From Persephonella sp. (lineage in GTDB: Bacteria > Aquificota > Aquificia > Aquificales > Hydrogenothermaceae), in contig JALTAS010000039.1 in assembly GCA_027058925.1 (NCBI GenBank), positions 1-5,089 of the forward strand: 5,089 bases of DNA, read 5' to 3'. Positions 4,724 through 5,089 of this stretch are shown piece after piece. The notes beneath the pieces were generated by a model that searched no databases, was not told the origin of the DNA, and worked only from the letters and a program-made list of their open reading frames with translations. The position numbers were made by a program, and so were the translations under genes. Numbering within the stretch: the stretch's first letter is position 1; the number at the start of each line of letters is the position of its first letter.

Positions 4724-5050
4724 ATGAGAATAGAAGGAGAAGCATACCTTATCAGGATATTTATAGGTGAAAATGATAGGGTAGATGGAAAGCTGGCCTA
4801 CAAGAAAATTGTTGAAGTGCTAAGGGAGAACGATATTGCAGGTGCAACAGTACTGAGAGGAATATTGGGCTACGGGGCATCCTCAAGAATTCATTCTGCA
4901 GGACTCTTGACGCTTTCTGGAGACCTTCCTATAGTTATTGAAGCTGTAGATAAAAAAGAAAAAATAGAAGGTATTATCCCAAAGATTGAAGGATTCATAA
5001 AAAGAGGTCTTATAACCCTTGAAAAGGTCAGGGTTATAAAATATGTATGA
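4724..5050 (+). CDS. DUF190 family PII-like protein
   Basis: The 108-residue protein matches DUF190, a small cytoplasmic family with a PII-like ferredoxin fold. Diagnostic stretches are YLIRIFIGENDRVDGKLAYK (8-27), the IAGATVLRGILGYG loop region (38-51) and LSGDLPIVIEAVD (64-76), followed by a helix and a last strand KVRVIKY. Members are frequently encoded next to crcB, as here, and PII-like proteins usually bind small effectors and modulate transporters, so a role in tuning the channel is a reasonable but unproven inference. The ribosome site AGAGGG (4713-4718) overlaps the crcB stop and lies 5 nt from the ATG, so the pair is probably co-translated. Its 3' end contains a perfect 10-bp inverted repeat, listed separately. 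Confidence 0.92.
   Translation: MRIEGEAYLIRIFIGENDRVDGKLAYKKIVEVLRENDIAGATVLRGILGYGASSRIHSAGLLTLSGDLPIVIEAVDKKEKIEGIIPKIEGFIKRGLITLEKVRVIKYV
5010..5039. repeat. Perfect 10-bp inverted repeat at the 3' end of the DUF190 gene
   Basis: TTATAACCCT (5010-5019) and AGGGTTATAA (5030-5039) are exact reverse complements separated by 10 nt, all inside the last coding strand of the gene. A competing small hairpin CCTT-GAA-AAGG (5017-5027) is nested in it. No T-run follows directly, so it is not a standard terminator; it could shield the 3' end of the operon mRNA or be chance. Confidence 0.7.
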
Positions 5051-5059
5051 TATATCATA
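5046..5059. repeat. 14-bp perfect AT palindrome over the DUF190 stop codon
   Basis: TATGATATATCATA is its own reverse complement and spans the stop codon TGA at 5048-5050. A T-run (TTTTTT, 5071-5076) follows 11 nt later. It might be an operator for a gene beyond the window or part of a poor terminator; the AT-only content makes chance plausible. The remaining bases to 5089 hold no gene that I can see. Confidence 0.45.
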
Positions 5060-5089
5060 AAAACTGATTATTTTTTGAGTATTATTAGT

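Overview
The window is AT-rich bacterial DNA. Arginine is written almost entirely with AGA/AGG, and isoleucine often with ATA. The proteins are rich in Lys, Glu and Ile. Together with the gene set (gluconeogenic aldolase and class I fructose-1,6-bisphosphatase, Uma2 protein, CrcB next to DUF190) and a type III-like CRISPR repeat, this suggests a thermophilic chemolithotroph. A Hydrogenothermaceae/Aquificales member such as Persephonella or a relative is the best guess; this is inference from style, not a database match.

Layout. Positions 1-119 hold the start of a minus-strand gene that runs off the left edge, with its own candidate promoter and a small palindrome over the -10 box. Positions 120-410 contain no gene that I can support, but do contain a good sigma70-type promoter (310-338) pointing at a minimal CRISPR array (411-593: three identical 35-bp repeats, spacers of 42 and 36 bp, no cas genes in view). 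The array is followed within 11 bp by a tandem heptamer tract (604-654, consensus NNTTCAC), then by the extended -10 promoter and Shine-Dalgarno site of a long class II aldolase (735-2111). A hairpin terminator follows the aldolase.

From 2173 to 5050 five genes lie on the plus strand: a Uma2-family PD-(D/E)XK protein; a small protein that looks like a nucleotidyltransferase fold lacking its usual acidic metal-binding motif; class I fructose-1,6-bisphosphatase; the fluoride channel CrcB, whose start codon overlaps the fbp stop as ATGA; and a DUF190 PII-like protein. The last four are closely spaced (gaps of 13 nt, an overlap, and 9 nt) and probably form one operon, perhaps with its own promoter in the 79-nt gap at 2773-2851.

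The aldolase and the phosphatase catalyse consecutive gluconeogenic steps (triose phosphates to fructose-1,6-bisphosphate to fructose-6-phosphate), as expected in an autotroph building sugars from C3 precursors. CrcB exports fluoride, and DUF190 is a frequent crcB neighbour that may modulate it. The most unusual items are the orphan mini-CRISPR with handle-like octamers at both repeat ends and its adjoining heptamer tract, the translational coupling of fbp to a fluoride channel, the motif-poor nucleotidyltransferase-like gene ahead of fbp, and a perfect 10-bp inverted repeat embedded in the 3' end of the last gene.
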